Positions 32,637-42,829 of a stretch of DNA of 64,000 nt are shown piece after piece. Under the pieces are notes generated by a model. That model was not told the DNA's origin. It saw only the letters and a program-made list of their open reading frames with translations, and searched no databases. The stretch's first letter is position 1. The number at the start of each line of letters is the position of its first letter. Location: positions 62,001 through 126,000 of the forward strand of contig CAUZXS010004380.1 of NCBI GenBank assembly GCA_963585895.1, in the 5' to 3' direction. Both the position numbers and the translations under genes were made by a program. The stretch is from Sepioteuthis lessoniana (lineage: Eukaryota; Mollusca; Cephalopoda; Myopsida; Loliginidae).

Positions 32637-33120
32637 AAAAGGTCCTGTTAAAAGTTTCTTTTTTATTTCTTTTACGAGGTCAAGAAGATGCGTATCACTT
32701 AATTATAGAGAACTTACCATTATATTTGCTTGGTCTGCCCCTTCAACACTCAACCTAGAATAAGATATCTTAGAATATGATCTTTGTTCCAATTTTTGTG
32801 CAGGTTCAGAATACGTGCTTGCTTTTTCGCTCTCTTTCTCGAGACTCTCTCACAAAGACACTACCCTGTGATGGTAGAGTCGAGAATATACCGACTGCAT
32901 CCTGTACAGATAATCAAAGTTCTACCCAGTAAAAAAAAGTCCCTTAAAAAGTTAATCTTTTATTTCCTCTTCAAGATCAGGGAGAGGCGTATGGCCCAGT
33001 AACAGTGTATTAATCATTATTTTTGTTGGGTCTGCCCCATCAGCATTCAACCCCAAATAGGACCTTACCCTGTCGGTAGGGGTGAGAATAAGCTGACTTC
33101 ATAATTTGCTGAATCAAAGC
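32637..33120 (+). repeat. imperfect tandem duplication
   Basis: Three landmarks recur in order: a TTTATTTC...AGATGCGTAT-like segment (32655, 32955), TTGGTCTGCCCCTTCA and TTGGGTCTGCCCCATCA (32730, 33026), and ACCCTGTGATGGTAGAG and ACCCTGTCGGTAGGGG (32863, 33066). The second unit lacks about 90 bp. Confidence 0.7.
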
Positions 33121-33336
33121 CGACCCCCCCCCAACAAAAGAAAAAAGGAAAAAGAAAAGAAAAACAACAAAAAGCAAATAGTGTATCTCAGGTATGACAT
33201 TAAACTGCATCCAATGGTGAGGTTTGAACTCAAATCTCCAATTCTATTTTTCTACGACGATAAGGCCAAGCGTGCGTTCAAGCAAAAATACTAACTAAAA
33301 ACAATTTCTTTTAAAGAGAAAACACTGAACAACATT

Positions 33337-33894
33337 TGTAATTGTGTAACATAGCCATACATGAATATGTGAAACGTTCTTAGAAGGTTCATAACTCATA
33401 CACAGATAACATAGGAATCCCGAAAAACGAAAAACTTTACGACTTCTTAGTTCAGGTACGAAACTTTTTATTACCTTTGAGTTAAAAGGTTTTTCGACAT
33501 GAGAAAGAGAGAGGTACAATCTTTTTATGACGTATTTTCCATCTCACCACCACCACCACCACCACGTGCGGCACCCGCCGCAAGGCCTAGGCGAGCTCCG
33601 AAAGTCAACCGTCTTCTTCGGACGCTAAAATTCAACTCACTGACTTTTCTCAAATCCCCCAAATCCTCTGCGCATGCTTCCGGTTCGTGACGTCATTCCC
33701 ACTCCCTAGCCTCGTTTTCCTATCTGGGGTTTCTATTGCGACATCTCTGAGTAACACGTCCGCTCCGCACGCGCATGAACACCTTCACTCATGTTTGCAC
33801 CTAACTAACCCATGCACTGAGCCGAAAGGTTCTCAGCCTAACTAAACCCAAAGGCAACATATATAAAACGAAATCCCTCTGCCATTATATTACA
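33337..33894. mobile_element. H repeat, 558 bp, copy 1 (possible solo LTR)
   Basis: Collinear with 44736-45295. Both start TGTAAT and end ATTACA, and are nearly the same length. Shared landmarks: AGGAATCCCGAAA, GGTACGAAACTTT, TTATTACCTTTGAGTTAAA, CACGCGCATGAACACCTTC and CAAAACGAAATCCCTC-like ends. GC-rich centre with a (CCA)n run here only. TG...CA ends fit an LTR, but I see no internal region or convincing target repeat. Confidence 0.6.
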
Positions 33895-33899
33895 ATTGT

Positions 33900-35282
33900 C
33901 TGCCACACAAAACTTTGCTAGCCAAATTCTTTTGTATGCTTCTTACAAATTTGTGAAGTATAATTAAACAGGTTAAATCGTAGTGGCTTTCTTGTACGTC
34001 TTCCAAAACGATATCTTGGAAAATGAAAACAAATTTATTACACGAATGCATCTCGCCATTCTTAAACGATGAAATGATGGATATTATTTCAAAAGCAAAT
34101 GACAGTTATATTAAAATTTTGGCCTTACCAGAACTTGGGACATTAAAAACTTATCTCCCTTCGAAATCACATTGTTGACAGTAGAATAAGATATTGTTTC
34201 ATAAATATTGATTTTTTCTATGGTTTATACAGATTCAATAAATATTGTCAAATATTTGTGACTAGAATCTCTTAGCAAATTCTCGTTGGCTGCTCGTATA
34301 GGTTACCTTGTTTAGTAGATAATAAATGACTTATAAAGTCATTTGTCATTGTACTAAAGGAAGTACTCATTTACATTTTAGAGAAAGTCAGGAGTTGTTA
34401 TTTAATAAACTTTATTTAGTTTTGTATACAGGCCTTAGATTACTTACAGTATCAGCTGTTCCAAAATGGTAATTTATCTAAGTACTTCAAAGACAAATTA
34501 CTACTGTTGTATAGCCATGACCAACCATACAAACACATATGCATGCGAAATCATAAGGACGACACAATAAAGACGAGCGACACAGTCTTTTAGAAAAATA
34601 TACCTCTCACTTTATTTGAAAGGGTTGTGTGTGAGTGGGAGTTGGAGACCCAACAGAACTGTAACATACTGACTCCCACTCTTATGGCCATCAGCGTTTC
34701 TGTCCCGTTCTCCTTGGCTGCTCAACCGGAGGCCCGGGGGCCCAGGTCTCTGCTGGATGCTGTTTTCTCTACAGCATCATTTCTCCAACTCTTCTGATCC
34801 CCAAACTCTCTGAATTTCCTGTGCACTGAGTTATATAATAGTTCAACGTCCACTCAATATATCCCCGTAACTGGCCATCGGAATATGCACTTCAGCCGTA
34901 TTAGGAATGGCATGTTTGATCGTCATCGAGCAGAAATAACTGTCATGCTGTTCACAGGTCACTCTCTTCCGGTGCATCAGTTTGTGACTGTACCGTGGGA
35001 TTTTAACCCTGTCCCATATTGTCAGCCAAGTTCGCCCATGCCAATGGAATATGCAACGTCCGCGTCTTTGGAATAGCATGTTTGGCCAGGTCGGAGGTCA
35101 ATATACTACACTGCTTCAGTCATATAAAAGGAACAGCTGCTTTCAGTTTGACTTGAACATAAACCTGGAGGAGGTCAAGACTTCAATGTTTATTAGACAG
35201 TTTTTAAGAAAAGTTTTAATGATGTAATTAATCTAATACCTTCATCTTCGAGTAACGCCGATTAGGTATATTCTATTTCCCC
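33900..35282. other. unassigned; a 45 bp direct repeat at 34870 and 35036
   Basis: GGAATATGCACTTC...GGAATGGCATGTTTG and GGAATATGCAACGTC...GGAATAGCATGTTTGG are related copies 166 bp apart. The rest is unrecognised. Confidence 0.4.
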
Positions 35283-35322
35283 CGCTTCTCTCTCTCTCTC
35301 TTTCCCTCTCTCTCCCTCTCTT

Positions 35323-35363
<41 letters not shown>

Positions 35364-35374
35364 TCCCCACCTCT
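35283..35374. repeat. (CT)n polypyrimidine tract
   Basis: About 90 bp of CT/TTT/CCC, nearly pure pyrimidine. Confidence 0.95.
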
Positions 35375-35590
35375 CTCTAGATATTACAGCATTTAACAAC
35401 TGCAATGACCTATATACACACACTGATGCTTAGAAAATCTAATAAAAACAACAGGTGTACTTTAAACAAAGCGTTCATCGAATAATGTTTTGAAGGTCAA
35501 TATGGTTTCGAAGTTTTTATTAGACAATGGCTTTAAGATCAGGTATTGTTTTGAGGTCAAATCAGCATTACCGTTAACCCAGAGGGACCC

Positions 35591-36018
35591 TTGCCCAGTC
35601 AGCAGCGAGTAAGATACACCCATACTAGAGTCCTAGATATGACACTGAAATATATGATGGTGAGGTTCCAGTAATTCTGGAGCTTTGGGGAATGCGGAGT
35701 ACACCTTCATTGCCATCGCTCCCAGGCCCACTTTTGCTCAGAGCGGTAACACCTGGTAGGGTTCTATTTATGGGTAAAATTGAAGTAAACTGTATACTTA
35801 GGTTAAATTGAATAGTTTGAAATAGAACTCCTTTTGTCATTGAAATTTTGTGCTTATGCTAAACTAAATTGATTGAAATAGAACTGTTTTTGACATTGAA
35901 ACTGTTTACTGTGCTAAACTGTTTGAAATATAACTGTCGGTGAACTTTTGCTAAACTGCATTGCTTGAGATAGGACAGTTTTTGACATTGAAATAGTGTT
36001 TGAAATAGAACTGTTTTA
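35591..36018 (+). mobile_element. C element, 3' end lost
   Basis: From CCCAGTCAGCAGCGAG through CATTGCCATCGCTCCCAGG and about five minisatellite units; a B SINE replaces the tail. Confidence 0.75.
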
Positions 36019-36022
36019 ACAA

Positions 36023-36200
36023 GTTTTACTTCAGGATTTCCTACTCGTAGACTGGTTGGCATATAAAACTTAAAGAGCCCAGGCTGCCTTACCCATAGTT
36101 GTTGGGAAGATAACTCGATTCAAATATTTTCCAACGGTATTAACTCGAAGTGAAATGCAAACAGACTCGTCCAGTGCTCAGTTTGCTGCGTCCTTTTGCC
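36023..36200 (-). mobile_element. SINE family B fragment
   Basis: Minus-strand B body (CAGGATTTCCTACTCGTAGA, GCCTTACCCATAGTTG), diverged. Confidence 0.55.
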
Positions 36201-36228
36201 TCCTTTGCAACTATTTCACCACAACTTC

Positions 36229-36272
36229 ATACACACACACACACACACGCACACATACACACACGCACACAC

Positions 36273-36328
<56 letters not shown>
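36229..36328. repeat. (CA)n/(TA)n microsatellite
   Basis: Alternating CA and TA blocks. Confidence 0.9.
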
Positions 36329-36329
<1 letters not shown>

Positions 36330-36360
36330 AAGTATTTTGTAATTTGCTTGAAGCATTGTA

Positions 36361-36490
36361 TTTTATTTTATAGTATTGAATTAATTTAGAGGTCTATTGC
36401 GATGCGAAACATTAATTACTTGTGTCTCAAATAATCATTATTTCGCATATCAATAACCCTCTAAATTAATTCAATACTATGAAATGATAT
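36361..36490. mobile_element. foldback (MITE-like) element
   Basis: Imperfect palindrome: ATAGTATTGAATTAATTTAG at 36370 is the exact reverse complement of the sequence ending at 36480. Arms are about 60 bp with substitutions toward the centre near 36425. No transposase; family unknown. Confidence 0.65.
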
Positions 36491-37288
36491 GCACGTATAT
36501 ATATACATATACTAAACCAAGCAAAGTGATGGAATTGGCACACTGTAGATACAGTTTGTTTTTTGTTTTTAACTTAGCAGTAAATGAATCAATTACCGAT
36601 ATAATACAAAACATTTTTATTCGATAGCTAAATAGCATTTTGCCTTCGTAAAATACACTTTAAACAAAATAAATTTAGTTACTTGAATTAACAGTATATT
36701 TTTTCCAAGTTGACGAGGAAAATATTATTGAATGAATGAATATTGAGGAAAAATATGGAGTCATTTTGTAATTTATCGGCTTAAAACAAATCCCAATAGA
36801 CTTCCAGATATGTAAATCGGTTTGTAGTTAAAAGATAATTCTTGTAGACCTTAACTAGTAGTTGGACACACCTAATTGAAAAGAAACATGACTCTAACAA
36901 AGAAACTGTGAACTGAACCCAAGGAAATGATATTAAAACTCATTCAAGAAGGCAATCCACAGTAGAATGTGACAAAAGACATTGTTTGTGTCCAAAATTT
37001 GGTGCCAATATAAAAGAAATGCGGACGAAGTAATTAGATGAATGAATAAAAATCCAATAAAAAAATTTAAGATTTTTATTTTTTTAAATAGAGAGAAAAG
37101 TTTGCTGAAAAACCAAAGTTAGAAAATCTTTTCTTTTATTTGTCAAAGCGTAAATATTTTTGGATTGAGATAGTTAAGATTTTGTGAATGAAGTGTAGCG
37201 GTAATTGTTAGCTTAAACTAAAGGGACATATTTTTATCATTAAGGGTTTTCGGACTATTGTGTTCACCTTTATTGTTATTTCCAGAAC

Positions 37289-37321
37289 GTTTCGGCCGAT
37301 ATATCCTCCGGCCTTCTTCAG
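37289..37321 (-). ncRNA. hammerhead-like core in E element
   Basis: Minus strand: CTGAAGA (37315-37321), stem II GGCCG...CGGCC, GAAAC (37289-37293). The catalytic core half is complete, but I find no NUH triplet followed by a strand complementary to the sequence upstream of CTGAAGA, so cleavage is not expected as read. Confidence 0.45.
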
Positions 37322-37538
37322 GTGTTTGTTGAATTCGGGAACCTACACGGAACTTCGACCTACGTCCTTTATTGAAACCACGGGGGTCGCCTGTACTGAT
37401 TCCGTTAACCATAACCGGGTACAAGTGTTAAGTATTCCTGTATTGTTACTCGCCTGTAGTGAGGATTGAACCTGCTACCTCCAGATGATTGTCTCCTTAG
37501 AAGCTTAGGAAAACAACGTCTATAACCGTTACCATGTG

Positions 37539-37827
37539 CGCGTGGTGTAATGGTTATCGTCGTAGGAAATGAACACGGTGACACGAGTTCAAATCCTGGA
37601 CAAGACTGATTGCATTTCCCATTGCACTGATACCCTTGGGAAAGGTATGAATCCAATTATTCTCCCTCCAGCTATGGGTAAATAGTAGGACAGACTGGGT
37701 TCTTCAGCCTTGGTGAGGCAAGTAGTCTAGGAGAAGGAAAACTCTGAATTCAAACCTGTTAAACTCCACTTTAAAAAAATTGACCTTGTGTCATATCCTG
37801 CCCGAGTGGAGGGGTTGGGTAAATTGA
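37539..37827 (+). mobile_element. SINE family B, full length reference copy
   Basis: 289 bp: head GTGGTGTAATGGTTATCGTC (A-box region), ACGAGTTCAAATCCTGG (B box), CTATGGGTAAATAGTAGGAC, TCAAACCTGTTAAACTCC, tail TGCCCGAGTGGAGGGGTTGG. It is flanked by the exact 17 bp duplication ATAACCGTTACCATGTG (37522-37538 and 37828-37844) inside the E head, so it arrived after E. Confidence 0.9.
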
Positions 37828-38345
37828 ATAACCGTTACCATGTGTTCTGCTGGACAATTTAGAGTGAATTTTTGGGACTTATAAACTTAATGTTCTTACT
37901 TGACTAGAATTACTACTATAATGTATGATTTTTACCTGTGCCCACATTCAGATACTCTTAATGATAAAAGTCAACAAGCTTCGTCTCAGAAATTTAGATG
38001 ACTAAAGGGACATATCTTGTGTATGTAATAATTCTTTGTATAAATGTCACTATGTGTGAGAGAAAATCTATTTATGCCTTAACGTATAAATGGCCCCGAC
38101 TGATACTGAAATTTTCATCAGCAACCAACAGATGAATATTTTTAATGCAATAAAACTGAGAACATTCGTTGAATTCAAGAAAAATTAAACAAAGTTAAAA
38201 GAAAATACTGTAGATATTGATTCAAAATAAATAAAGGGTATTTGAGTTTATCTTAATTCATTACTTATTGTATAATTACAGCTTCCCAAGACTATTTTTA
38301 AACAAAAATTAACGCTCTTTCTTAGTATGGAAAACAGTTTAGTTC

Positions 38346-38346
<1 letters not shown>

Positions 38347-38379
<33 letters not shown>

Positions 38380-38588
38380 TGGTTTGGTTTCTTTGTTTAA
38401 TGGCATATCAACTCTTTTTAGGTTATTTAATGCCAAAGCCATTCTCCTAGAAGAACAGTAGTGGTACTATTTAACCCATAGCCGGGAGGATAAGGGGGTT
38501 CATACCTTTCCCAAGGGTATTTGGCCGAAAGTGAAAGTAATAGCGCGATTGGAGTACGAACTCGCGTACTACGATTCCGCAGTCCATC

Positions 38589-38632
<44 letters not shown>
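38347..38632 (-). mobile_element. SINE A inside a (TA)n array
   Basis: A SINE in minus orientation at 38377-38589, with (TA)n on both sides (38347-38376 and 38590-38632). The head is cut at GCAGTCCATCG. The simplest reading is insertion into a TA array, or TA expansion at both junctions. Confidence 0.85.
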
Positions 38633-38634
<2 letters not shown>

Positions 38635-39164
38635 GAAATATTGTGTAATATCATTTGTACATACTAATAGACTGTGGACATTCAACCTGTTTCGCTTTTT
38701 ATTATTATTAGACCCAGTTTTCTTGGTGACTTGCTTTCTGCGTAATTTGCGGTCAAAAGATCTCCGCGGGTCTGCATAGAGAATGATCAGTTAGACACGT
38801 TGAATAAATAATGTGTGTCTACCGCAGTCATCAATCAATTTATTTCGTCTTGACTACAGACATCCATCATCTGAGCCTAAATCGTGAGGTCAAAAACCAA
38901 AATGTTGCAGGCGAAAATGGATGACTTGAATCAATGGAACCAGATTTGGTTTCCCTTCTCTATTTTTCTTTTTTCTTTTGTTCTAATAACTTTTCTTATT
39001 TGGAATCATTCTCTATCGATACATCGATATGCAATCCAATGATCCATTTTTGTCTAGCATTGATAAATTAATCCCAGCAGTCGTTTTCAACAGCATCCTG
39101 ACCGAAGAAAATCGATACGATCAAAGGGAAAGGGTATAAAATCTTCTGGCAATGCTTCTATGTC

Positions 39165-39206
<42 letters not shown>

Positions 39207-40084
39207 ATATTAAGAACACTTGCCATTCGATCAGCATGAGTCATCTTCTTTTGATAAGCTCAAGAATCCCATACATCTTCTGTTTGATGAAGAACGCTTC
39301 ATATTTTCAGCATATTCTCTCATCGGCTTGATGTGACTATATTTCTATCGTTACTTACATAGAACTTGTTCAAACGAGTTCCATACCCGAGGATTACCTT
39401 TTCAGGGATTTCAGGTCGAAACATGGTTTACCAAATCTTGGGAATCTTGTCTATGCTTTCTTCACATTTCTTGTTCTCGGGACAATTTCCACACATAATA
39501 GCTTCTTACCAAAAACAGCTGGAACAAACTTCTCCGTGAATATTTTCCAACAGCATATGACATTGAATTCTTCAGGTTAAAAGAAGGTATGGAGGTAAAT
39601 CAGCTAATATGAGATATTCCAAAGCATAGACAGAGGAAAGAGAATTATCCTCCACCGTGGATTAAATAAAGGGTTCGGGTCTAAATTCACTGAATGTTAC
39701 CGACGATGGCAAAAGATACGTGAAAATCCGAAGTTACAGCAGCCGAAGCACAATGTATATGGCATCCAGCATGAGAAGAATCAAATCAATTCGCTCGTCT
39801 CCAGGAAGGCCACTTGGTATTCGTACCGAGCGGTTAGAATTGTTTGAAAATTTGGTCTCTGGGTTCGTCCTTTAGACTTTTACCTGCTTGCAAGACTAAG
39901 CTTATAACTTGGTGCCCGAGGTACCCCATTTAGCGAATGCCGACGAGGCCAAGAATCTTTGTCCCTGACTCGCATGGGTTTTGATATGTTCGAGACCATC
40001 ATAATAAAACGACTTTTTGTCATATTCTGACACGGTGGGGTATCAAGTAAATCCTTTAGTGTAAATAATATTCTGTCGAAAAGT
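38633..40084. other. unassigned; one small membrane-like open frame
   Basis: Apart from (CA)n at 39166-39206, this is non-repetitive to my eye. A 46-codon frame at 38902-39042 (plus) has a hydrophobic run FPFSIFLFSFVLITFLIW. Such AT-rich hydrophobic frames arise by chance; nothing else supports a gene. Confidence 0.35.
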
Positions 40085-40087
40085 TTT

Positions 40088-40440
40088 AGTGTTGGGTTGG
40101 TTAGTTTTTATGCCATATCAACCATTATTTGCCATTTAATTCAAAATTCTCTAGATACAAATATATATATATATTAGATATGATTTGTAAACGAATAGAT
40201 AGTTAGTAACATTTTAAACAAACCAGGCTCATTTGTATGCACATAGATGGTTTTAAGTATTGATATTTGTCAATAATAATTCTATTCAATATTACTCATC
40301 CGTTTGCACATGGTAAAATGGTTAAACAGTTCTATCTGATGCATAGATGGGCCCTTAGCTAGTATGGTGATGAAAGGATATTCTATGTTCAGTAAAGTTC
40401 AACCTTATATCGCCATATCCAGTACACTCTATTGAATAAT
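40088..40440 (-). mobile_element. C element, diverged
   Basis: Minus orientation: TATGCCATATCAACCATTAT tail, GATGCATAGATGGGCCC and CATATCCAGTACACT. Most minisatellite units have decayed. Confidence 0.55.
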
Positions 40441-40463
40441 TTAGATTATTCCGTTTATTAATT

Positions 40464-40495
<32 letters not shown>

Positions 40496-40503
40496 CATAT
40501 ATA

Positions 40504-41384
40504 CGAGGTACATCCGATAATTTTCCAGACTTTTTTTCGTATGAGCATTTAGAATTGTCGTTGACTCTTTATAATTCAGTATGTTATTGCTATACATCTT
40601 ATGAGATGACTGACCAATTTTTATGCTTCAAGTGAACAACTACAGCAGCAATTGGAATACAGTCTACTAAAGCCTGATTGTCATCGCTGGTGAATTTCAA
40701 AAATGCAATCTGTACGCGAGGACACTTTAGAAGAAAGATATGCAATAAAATTCTGTTTTAAACTTGGAAAAAATACCCCAGAAACGTATGGAATGCTTTA
40801 GACTGCTTTTGGAGCATCTTGCATGAATCGAGCATCAGTTTTTGAGTGGGTAAGAGATTCAAGAAAAGCAGGGAGTCTGTGATGGATGATGAGAAGTGCG
40901 GGAGGAGTAAGGAAGCCAGAACACCAGAGTTGATTGGCCAAAGGTGTAGGGTTTGGGTTAGGGTTACTATGTTGAGGTTTTAAGGGAGTTCAGGAAGAGA
41001 TTCTTCATATCGGGTCAGTGGCATTTCCACCAGGACAATGCACCAGTCTACAACTCCATCCTTGTCACAGACTATTTGACCAAGATGGGCATCAAGACAG
41101 TTCCTAACCCTCCCTATAGCCCAGACCTTGCTCCCTGTGACTTTAGGTTATTCCCTAGGCTGTCGTTATGAGACAATTGAGGAGATGAAAGAGGTTGTGA
41201 CGAAGGTCATTGACACGCTCATACAAGAGAACTTCCATGGGGCTTTCCGGACGTTGTTGGAATGGTACAACAAGTGCATTGCAGCCGGAGGAGATTACTC
41301 CGAAGGGGATTAGAGTTTCATGTGTGTACTATCAATAAAAGTGCCCATATGAAAAAAGTCTGGAAACTTATCGTATGCACCTCG
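40504..41384 (+). mobile_element. mariner-type transposon, internally deleted
   Basis: TA at 40502-40503 and 41385-41386; terminal inverted repeats of about 45 bp (starting CGAGGTACATCCGATAA and, reversed, CGAGGTGCATACGATAA). The left part encodes the N-terminus from 40704 (REDTLEERYAIKFCFKLGKN) with stops. The right part encodes the C-terminal catalytic region: HQDNAP near 41030 and SPDLAPCDF near 41128, with 34 residues between the two aspartates (D34D, the mariner signature). About 400 bp, including the first catalytic aspartate, is missing between 40960 and 40990. Confidence 0.9.
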
Positions 41385-41386
<2 letters not shown>

Positions 41387-41424
<38 letters not shown>

Positions 41425-41458
41425 CTCGCGTGCGCGCGTGTGTGTGTGTGTGTGTGTG
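41387..41458. repeat. (TA)n(TG)n compound microsatellite
   Basis: TA, then TG with a GCGTGCGCGCG interruption. It lies between the mariner and the Penelope-like 3' end. Confidence 0.9.
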
Positions 41459-41512
41459 AAGAAAAATTGATAATAAGATAATCCAATTAGAAGGAGAGAT
41501 TTATTGAGAAGC

Positions 41513-41563
41513 AAAGTCGACGCTACAGCGTTTCGGTTCTAATGAACCATCATCAGGACTATG
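41513..41563 (-). ncRNA. hammerhead ribozyme motif, best Penelope-type copy
   Basis: Minus strand: AGTC (stem I), CTGATGA, stem II GGTTC-ATTA-GAACC, GAAAC, stem III ACGCT-GT-AGCGT (perfect, two-base loop), cleavage triplet GTC, then GACT pairing with AGTC. Every conserved position is present. Stem III is short and self-complementary, as in hammerheads thought to work as dimers. Confidence 0.75.
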
Positions 41564-41639
41564 AGGGATGATATTTGTGATGTTAAATCAATGATGGATG
41601 TTTAAAAATGCAAAATACAAAAACTTAGGAAATTTTTGT

Positions 41640-42415
41640 ATAACAAGAAAAAGTTTGCTTTATTCCCTTATTTTTACAATAAGGAAGGCACAAGGCCTTG
41701 AAGTTTTGTGGGAGAGGGGAAAGGAGCAGTCATGCTGTTTCTATATATACTAAGGGAACCTAGCCAGCCACATTCGCCGACCCATTCAACAGTACAATAT
41801 ATAGACAATCACCCATCACCATGCGCACTGCAAGCACCAAAATACCACATTTGCTCTGTGAAAAGACCTACTTAAAACCCCGAATATAATGTATGATTTT
41901 ATTTACAATAGATGATTTATTTACAAAAGATGTTATATGATGGGGATGGGAGAAAAAAAAACGAAATGCAAAATCGAAAATAAGGAAAAAAAACCCGTTT
42001 GGTTACCTTCCCATCCCCCCGTCTACATAATGGAGGCCAACTATTTTCCAGTGGCCGAACACGCCGAAAACAAGCCAGACCTACCCTAAGTGGGAGAGGG
42101 TTCCTAATCTAATGGGGCAAAAGAAAAGACAGGGTTAGGTGCGGTATGGGCAGTTAATAGCAGATAATATGATTTTTATACACACGAAATTCCAAGATCT
42201 TCAACAAAAACAGGCTGGAGTAAGGCTTGAGGTACAAAAACAATAGGGATGGGGAAGATCTTGGAGACTAACAACTAGATGACGGGGACAATGACACACA
42301 ACATACTGCTAATTAGGTTTCGGGATGGGGTCTCAAAGGACCCGTACCGTAGACCCCTTTCGTACGACCAGGCTCGCAGCATTCACCCACCGTTGGCTGT
42401 TTAATTTGAGAATCA
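41640..42415. mobile_element. unclassified insertion in the Penelope-like element
   Basis: Sequence with no match in the two other Penelope 3' regions, GC-richer than its surroundings, with TATATATAC near 41742 and a run ACCCGTACCGTAGACCCC near 42338. It may be a SINE or LTR; I could not find its ends or a target repeat. Confidence 0.4.
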
Positions 42416-42829
42416 GCTTTTGTTGTTTTAAATTACGTCATTTGACTTATTAGGAATATTGTATAGAATTTATGTTCCGTTTGTTTATCGAGAAAGATTT
42501 CGAATGAAAGGAAGAAAAAGACAAAAAGAAAAAGAAAGCATAAAATTATGATATATGTGGAATATATTAACTAAAGGTGGAATATATTGTAGCTATTTAG
42601 AATGGATTTGCTCAAGTATGGAGAAATACTATAAAAGCCCGGACGAGTATTTAGGGAATTAAAGAGTGAAATATCAGCGGCTTTGAAAATTCGTCTTCGT
42701 CTTTTATTATGAATGTAAATGAGCATCTTGGCAGAATTGAAATCGAAGTTATGGTTAGATTGAGAAATGTGTAGAAATAATGCATTGTTTAAGTTACCAA
42801 TTCTTATGTCTCACACACATATATATATA

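Larger units (their letters stand above)
37232..38000. mobile_element. E composite insertion, with nested B
   Basis: Bounded by the exact 15 bp repeat ACTAAAGGGACATAT (37217-37231 and 38001-38015). From the left: E in minus orientation (37232-37521, with hammerhead-like core and B box CAGGTTCAATCCTCAC), the E head split by a full B SINE, about 110 bp of unassigned sequence, then an E 3' end in plus orientation (AACAAGCTTCGTCTCAGAAA to 38000). So both outer ends are E 3' ends, facing outward. Confidence 0.75.
41460..42795 (-). mobile_element. second Penelope-like element, interrupted
   Basis: The 3' end is 41460-41635 with a hammerhead. The 3' UTR and C-terminal codons resume at about 42420-42795, where the minus strand reads HISQSNHNFDFNSAKMLIYI and HNKRRRR, matching the 6-7 kb element. 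The GIY-YIG domain is not reached: the element stops at CA/TA repeats near 42795. Between lies about 780 bp of other sequence. Confidence 0.75.

Noticed and set aside
33499-33690. Proline-rich frame over CCACCACC
   Set aside because: It lies in the GC-rich centre of the H repeat, and the second copy does not keep the frame.
34550-35110. LTR or host promoter
   Set aside because: A GC-richer stretch with short repeats but no defined ends, second copy or coding neighbour.
40900-41300. Host SETMAR-like gene
   Set aside because: The segment lies between mariner TIRs with TA duplications and no SET domain is present.
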